A stretch of 64,000 nt of DNA from positions 248,001 to 312,000 of the forward strand of contig JBHJGP010000012.1 of assembly GCA_050331695.1 (NCBI GenBank). The letters run 5' to 3'. Below the pieces are notes generated by a model. It searched no databases. It saw only the letters and a list, made by a program, of their open reading frames with translations, and was not told the DNA's origin. The stretch comes from JBHJGP01 sp050331695 (GTDB lineage Bacteria > Pseudomonadota > Alphaproteobacteria > Geminicoccales > Geminicoccaceae). A program made the position numbers and the translations under genes. Shown here piece by piece: positions 60,316 through 64,000 of the stretch. The first letter of the stretch is position 1. Each line of letters starts with the position of its first letter.

Positions 60316-61935
60316 ATGGCGCAATTCATCAACCGAAAAGAAGATCTTGTCATCGAAGCGATCGACGGGTCGCTCAAGGCCAGTGGTGGCACGCTGACAC
60401 GGCTCGATGGCTATCCACACATCAAGGTCGTGCTTCACGGCGACTGGGACAAATCGAAGGCGGCCCTCGTCTCGGGTGGCGGCTCCGGCCATGAACCCGC
60501 CCATGCCGGCTTCGTCGGCCGGGGCATGCTCACCGCCGCGGTTTGCGGCGAAGTGTTCGCGTCTCCTTCGGTCGATGCCGTCCTTGCCGGTATTCTCGCG
60601 GTGACCGGACCCGCAGGCTGCCTGCTCATCGTCAAGAACTATACCGGCGACCGGCTGAATTTCGGCCTCGCCGCTGAACGCGCCCGGGAGCAGGGTCTTA
60701 AGGTCTCGCTTGTGATCGTCGATGACGACGTCGCCCTCCCCGACGTGCCGCAGGCGCGGGGCGTCGCCGGTACCCTGTTCGTCCACAAGATTGCCGGCGC
60801 CCTCGCCGAGCGAGGTGCGTCGCTGGAAGAGGTGACGGCAGCCGCCGAGCGGATCGTCGAAAACACCGCCACGATCGGCATGTCCCTCGACACCTGTCAG
60901 GTGCCCGGATCTCCCAAAGAGGACCGAATCCCGCAAGGCAGCGCCGAGTTGGGTCTCGGTATTCACGGTGAGCCCGGCATCGAGCAGATCTCGTTTTCTT
61001 CGGCGTCCCAGGCGATGGATCTGGTGGCTCAGAAGCTGGAGCCCCAGGCTCAAGGCGACACCCAGGTGGCACTGCTCAACAATCTGGGTGGTGCGACCGC
61101 TCTAGAGATGGCGGTGCTGGCCGACGAGCTGACACGCACGGATCTCGGCCAAAGGGTCCGCTGGATCATTGGCCCGGCACCGCTGATGACGTCTTTGGAC
61201 ATGCGCGGCTTCTCTTTGTCGCTGCTTCCGGCCACGGACGATGATGTCGCGTTGCTGCGGGACGCCCAGGAAACGCCGGCCTGGCCCGGCGTGAACGAAT
61301 TCACCAACATAAGTGCCGTTCCCGTCCCCGACGGCGTCAGGGTCAAAAAGCCCGAACCCTCGTCCGATGATGACCGTCGGGCCTTCATCGAACGATGCTG
61401 CGCCTTGATGATCGACGCCCGGGAGGATCTCAACGCTCTCGACGCCAAATCCGGCGACGGCGACACGGGCTCGACCCTCGCCGCGGCGGCGACCGCCTTG
61501 CTGGACGGGACGGATCGTTTGCCGCTCGCCGACCTGGGACAGCTCTGCCGGGCGATCAGCATCGAGCTCAGTGAAACCATGGGCGGCTCGTCCGGTGTTC
61601 AGCTCTCGATCTTCTTTGCCGCCGCCGGCGAAGCGGTGGAACAAGGCCGGAACCTGCAGGACGCGCTCAAAGTCGGCCTCGATCGGATCTGTCACGTCGG
61701 CGGCGCCAAACCCGGTGACCGGACCATGGTCGATGCTCTGGCGCCCGCCCTTGATGCGTTACCTCAGGGATTGGCGGCAGCGGCAAAAGCCGCCCGAAAG
61801 GGCGCCGACGAGACCGCTTCAATCACCAGGGCCGGCGCCGGCCGCGCGGCCTACGTGTCCGCGGAAAAGCTGTCGGGCAATAAGGATCCTGGCGCCGAGG
61901 CGGTGGCGCGGCTGTTCGAAGGATTGGCCGGTTAG
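60316..61935 (+). CDS. dhaK: ATP-dependent dihydroxyacetone kinase (fused DhaK-DhaL)
   Basis: 539 residues. DhaK domain (1-330): VSGGGSGHEPAHAGFVGRGM binds substrate and GLGIHGEPGIEQ carries the covalent His. DhaL domain (345-539): DAKSGDGDTGSTLAAAATAL with the Mg-binding Asp and SETMGGSSGVQLSIFF. The fusion is the ATP-dependent type that phosphorylates dihydroxyacetone, glyceraldehyde or related short ketoses, without the PTS partner. ATG 60316 after AAAGGGAGGG. It follows uspA by 136 bp and may serve catabolism of the solute imported upstream. Confidence 0.9.
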   Translation: MAQFINRKEDLVIEAIDGSLKASGGTLTRLDGYPHIKVVLHGDWDKSKAALVSGGGSGHEPAHAGFVGRGMLTAAVCGEVFASPSVDAVLAGILAVTGPAGCLLIVKNYTGDRLNFGLAAERAREQGLKVSLVIVDDDVALPDVPQARGVAGTLFVHKIAGALAERGASLEEVTAAAERIVENTATIGMSLDTCQVPGSPKEDRIPQGSAELGLGIHGEPGIEQISFSSASQAMDLVAQKLEPQAQGDTQVALLNNLGGATALEMAVLADELTRTDLGQRVRWIIGPAPLMTSLDMRGFSLSLLPATDDDVALLRDAQETPAWPGVNEFTNISAVPVPDGVRVKKPEPSSDDDRRAFIERCCALMIDAREDLNALDAKSGDGDTGSTLAAAATALLDGTDRLPLADLGQLCRAISIELSETMGGSSGVQLSIFFAAAGEAVEQGRNLQDALKVGLDRICHVGGAKPGDRTMVDALAPALDALPQGLAAAAKAARKGADETASITRAGAGRAAYVSAEKLSGNKDPGAEAVARLFEGLAG

Positions 61936-61968
61936 GTGATTGCCGATCGGATGCAACCGGCGCGGTCT

Positions 61969-61994
61969 GGAACTTGTGATCGGTGGTCCGCGTT
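61969..61994 (+). promoter_or_regulatory. EcfG-type promoter (17-nt spacer) for the entericidin gene
   Basis: GGAAC (61969-61973), 17-nt spacer, CGTT (61991-61994), 36 nt upstream of the ATG. Exact boxes; lies 30 kb outside the main stress island. Confidence 0.6.
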
Positions 61995-62030
61995 GTTCGC
62001 CCGTGGATTCACCTAGAAGGTTGTGTGGAC

Positions 62031-62183
62031 ATGCGAAAACTAGCTGAACATTTGAACCTCTCGCCATGGATGTTGGTTGTTGCTCTTACCTCTGTAATGG
62101 CGCTCAGCGCTTGCAATACCCTCGAAGGCTTTGGCGATGACGTCGAGGCCGCGGGCGACGAGGTCGAAGAAGCCACTGAGTAG
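62031..62183 (+). CDS. Entericidin-family small lipoprotein
   Basis: 50 residues. Signal PWMLVVALTSVMALSAC with the lipobox LSAC, then NTLEGFGDDVEAAGDEVEEA, the typical entericidin A/B core. These are tiny outer-membrane lipoproteins induced in stationary phase or stress. ATG 62031 after AGAAGG. An exact EcfG promoter with a 17-nt spacer precedes it, in line with entericidins being GSR targets elsewhere. Confidence 0.85.
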   Translation: MRKLAEHLNLSPWMLVVALTSVMALSACNTLEGFGDDVEAAGDEVEEATE

Positions 62184-62390
62184 GTCGTCGACTGAACCAT
62201 GACGCTCTGGTTCTAGGGGGACGAGGCGCTTCAGGATTTTGCATCGGAAGCAGCCTCGGCTCCCCCGAACGATCGGTACATCGCGCCGGAACGTGATGCG
62301 TCGTGTCTGTTGTGACCGAGCCTCTTCAACGTAGACCTGATCGGCTTGCTAACCTGGCGGGTATCGGTAACTAACTGAAAGCAATAATAA

Positions 62391-63740
62391 ATGGGTCTCA
62401 ACGACGCCGCCCGACCATTCGTTCGTTTCGTCGAGCGGTATTACCCGGACCCGTTCATCTTCGCGATCGCACTCACCTTCATCGTGATGCTTCTGGCGCT
62501 GGGCCTGACGCCCTCGGGACCGGTCGAAGTGCTCGATAGCTGGGGCAGCGGTCTCAAGAACCTGCTGGCCTTCATGGCGCAGATCGCCATCACGCTTATC
62601 ACCGCTCACGCCCTGGCGCACACCGACGCCGTCCGACAGCTTCTCACCCGGCTCTGTTCGGTACCGAGAACCCCATTCCAGGCCTATTTCTTCACCTGCT
62701 TCATCGGCCACTGCGCCAGCCTCTTCTCCTGGGGCCTGGGGCTAATCGTCGGTGCGCTCGTCGCCCAGGGGGTCGGGACGGTCGCCCGGGAGCGCGGGAT
62801 CAAGGTCCACTATCCGCTTCTCGTGGCTTCGGCTTACGCCGGCTGGCTGGTCTGGCATATGGGCTATTCCGGCTCGGCACCCCTTTTCGTCGCCACCCCC
62901 GGGCACGCCCTAGAAGAACAACTGGGCGGAACGATACCGGTTACGGAGACGACCTTCGCCACCTGGAACATGCTGACCGTGCTGGCGATGGTCCTGGTCA
63001 TTCCCACGACCTGCGCTTTGATGCACCCGACGAATAGCGACAGCGCCATCAAGGAGATACCGAATAGTGCTGCCGGCGAAGAATCGGTGGAACAGGATGG
63101 GCCACCCGAAACACCCGGCCAAGTCCTCGATCAAAGCAAGTTCTTCAATATCGGCGTCGGTCTCCTGCTTTTTCTCTATTTGGTCTACTGGTTTTGGAGC
63201 GAAGGATTTGACCTTACGCTCGACATTGTCAATTGGTCGTTTTTAACGTTGGGGCTGCTGCTCGCGCGTTCGGCGGAGCACTATGTTCGGCTGATTGCCG
63301 ACGCCAGCCAAACCGTGGGCCAGGTATTGCTCCAATACCCGTTTTACGCCGGCATCATGGGGGTGATGATCGGAACCGGACTCGCCGAGGTGATCGCCCA
63401 GTGGTTCGGTACCTTCTCGACCAAGGACACCCTGCCGTTTTGGGCCTTTATTGCCGGCGGGATCATCAACTTCTTCGTGCCGTCCGGCGGCGGTCAATGG
63501 GTGGTTCAGGGGCCCATTTTCATCGAAGCCGCGAAAACGCTCGGCACCGATCCGACCAAGATCGTCATGGGCGTGGCCTATGGCGACCAGTGGACCAACA
63601 TGATCCAGCCTTTCTGGACGATCCCGCTGCTGGCGATCGCGGGCCTGCACATGCGCGCGATCATGGGTTACTGTTTCGTCGTCTTCTTCGCCGCCGGGAT
63701 CGTTCTTGGCGGCTCACTATTGATTATCGGTGGCGGTTAG
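62391..63740 (+). CDS. atoE: Short-chain fatty acid transporter (AtoE/TIGR00366 type)
   Basis: 449 residues with about 12 hydrophobic segments. Motifs: PDPFIFAIALTFIVMLLALG, CFIGHCASLFSWGLGLIVGA, LLVASAYAGWLVWHMGYSGS, GIINFFVPSGGGQWVVQGPI and GDQWTNMIQPFWTIPLLAIA. These match the AtoE short-chain fatty acid (acetoacetate/butyrate) uptake family. ATG 62391 has no strong ribosome site. It stands alone and converges on the GST gene with a 4-bp overlap. Confidence 0.85.
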   Translation: MGLNDAARPFVRFVERYYPDPFIFAIALTFIVMLLALGLTPSGPVEVLDSWGSGLKNLLAFMAQIAITLITAHALAHTDAVRQLLTRLCSVPRTPFQAYFFTCFIGHCASLFSWGLGLIVGALVAQGVGTVARERGIKVHYPLLVASAYAGWLVWHMGYSGSAPLFVATPGHALEEQLGGTIPVTETTFATWNMLTVLAMVLVIPTTCALMHPTNSDSAIKEIPNSAAGEESVEQDGPPETPGQVLDQSKFFNIGVGLLLFLYLVYWFWSEGFDLTLDIVNWSFLTLGLLLARSAEHYVRLIADASQTVGQVLLQYPFYAGIMGVMIGTGLAEVIAQWFGTFSTKDTLPFWAFIAGGIINFFVPSGGGQWVVQGPIFIEAAKTLGTDPTKIVMGVAYGDQWTNMIQPFWTIPLLAIAGLHMRAIMGYCFVVFFAAGIVLGGSLLIIGGG

Positions 63741-64000
63741 GCCGCTGGTCTGACCTCGTCGTTCGGCCGGCGATTGCGAAAGTCACGATAGAGCTTGGCC
63801 GTCCATTTAATTGATGGCCGGTCGCGGTTGGCTTCGACGATGGGCCGAAAGGACGAAAGCGTCGGTGTGCCACCGTAGACCGGATGTTCGGGCGGCGAGG
63901 CCAGAGGCGACAAGAGGCTCGCCAGCACGATGTCGGCTCTGGTCAACCGGTCGCCCAGCCAGTAGCGACGGCCGTCACTGAGGCGCCCGTCGAAATAGTC
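63737..64000 (-). CDS. Glutathione S-transferase, C-terminal part (5' end beyond the window)
   Basis: The last 87 residues of a GST-like protein whose N-terminal part lies beyond the window. RYWLGDRLTRADIVLASLLS is the C-terminal GST domain's N-capping box with the conserved Asp, and PSIKWTAKLYRDFRNR matches the final helix. The thioredoxin-like half cannot be seen, so the subclass is unknown. It ends 1 bp inside the AtoE stop region on the opposite strand. Confidence 0.7.
   Translation of the reverse strand, partial: DYFDGRLSDGRRYWLGDRLTRADIVLASLLSPLASPPEHPVYGGTPTLSSFRPIVEANRDRPSIKWTAKLYRDFRNRRPNDEVRPAA

Noticed and set aside
62288..62312. GGAAC upstream of atoE as another EcfG promoter
   Set aside because: At the allowed 16- or 17-nt spacing the -10 is not CGTT-like; only a 15-nt spacer gives TGTT.

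Overview
The window is GC-rich, densely coded DNA from an alphaproteobacterium. The strongest taxonomic evidence is a complete EcfG-NepR-PhyR general stress response (GSR) core (25.7-27.5 kb), a partner-switching system known only from Alphaproteobacteria. A class II photolyase, Tat-exported binding proteins and ABC sugar uptake genes fit this. I cannot place it to genus. No rRNA, tRNA, CRISPR array or complete insertion sequence was seen.

Layout. (1) 0-10.2 kb, minus strand: a surface-glycan cluster. It has phosphoheptose isomerase, heptose kinase and a heptose-1-P nucleotidyltransferase fused to a degenerate phosphatase (the GDP-heptose route), three SDR epimerase/reductases, a sugar C-methyltransferase, a GT4 glycosyltransferase cut by the window edge, and a Wzm/Wzt-type ABC exporter. 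(2) 10.4-13.5 kb: a three-gene catabolic cassette (SMP-30 lactonase, isopropylmalate/tartrate-type dehydrogenase, amidohydrolase). (3) 13.6-31.7 kb: a stress island around ecfG/nepR/phyR. It holds photolyase, DUF883 and holin-like membrane proteins, glutamate dehydrogenase, a Crp/Fnr regulator, a PLD enzyme, DUF1328, ExoD, DUF2254, an FNT channel, DUF2945, a frameshifted topoisomerase IB, CsbD, an HWE kinase, Dps and a receiver protein. I read eight exact copies of the EcfG promoter pattern GGAAC-N16/17-CGTT in the window and four near matches, each just upstream of a gene; seven exact copies and all near matches lie in this island. (4) 31.8-33.3 kb: two unrecognised genes. (5) 33.3-41.9 kb: a sugar or polyol uptake and catabolism locus (binding protein, two permeases of which one carries an in-frame stop, SorC regulator, ATPase, COG4091-type oxidoreductase, PfkB kinase). 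(6) 41.9-45.8 kb: an ECF sigma factor with a cupin anti-sigma, plus exported DUF4331 and TPR proteins. (7) 45.9-56.4 kb: a type II secretion system (gspO, G, D, C, M, L, E, F, H, I, J, K). (8) 56.8-64 kb: an SSS symporter next to an ABC-type binding protein, UspA, a fused dihydroxyacetone kinase, an entericidin with an EcfG promoter, an AtoE-type fatty acid transporter and a GST fragment.

The main story is the stress island: a regulator and a large part of its apparent regulon lie together, so the regulon can be read from the DNA. Three lesions or degenerations also deserve attention: the pseudo-phosphatase fused to the heptose nucleotidyltransferase, the topoisomerase IB frameshift, and the premature stop in the sugar permease.
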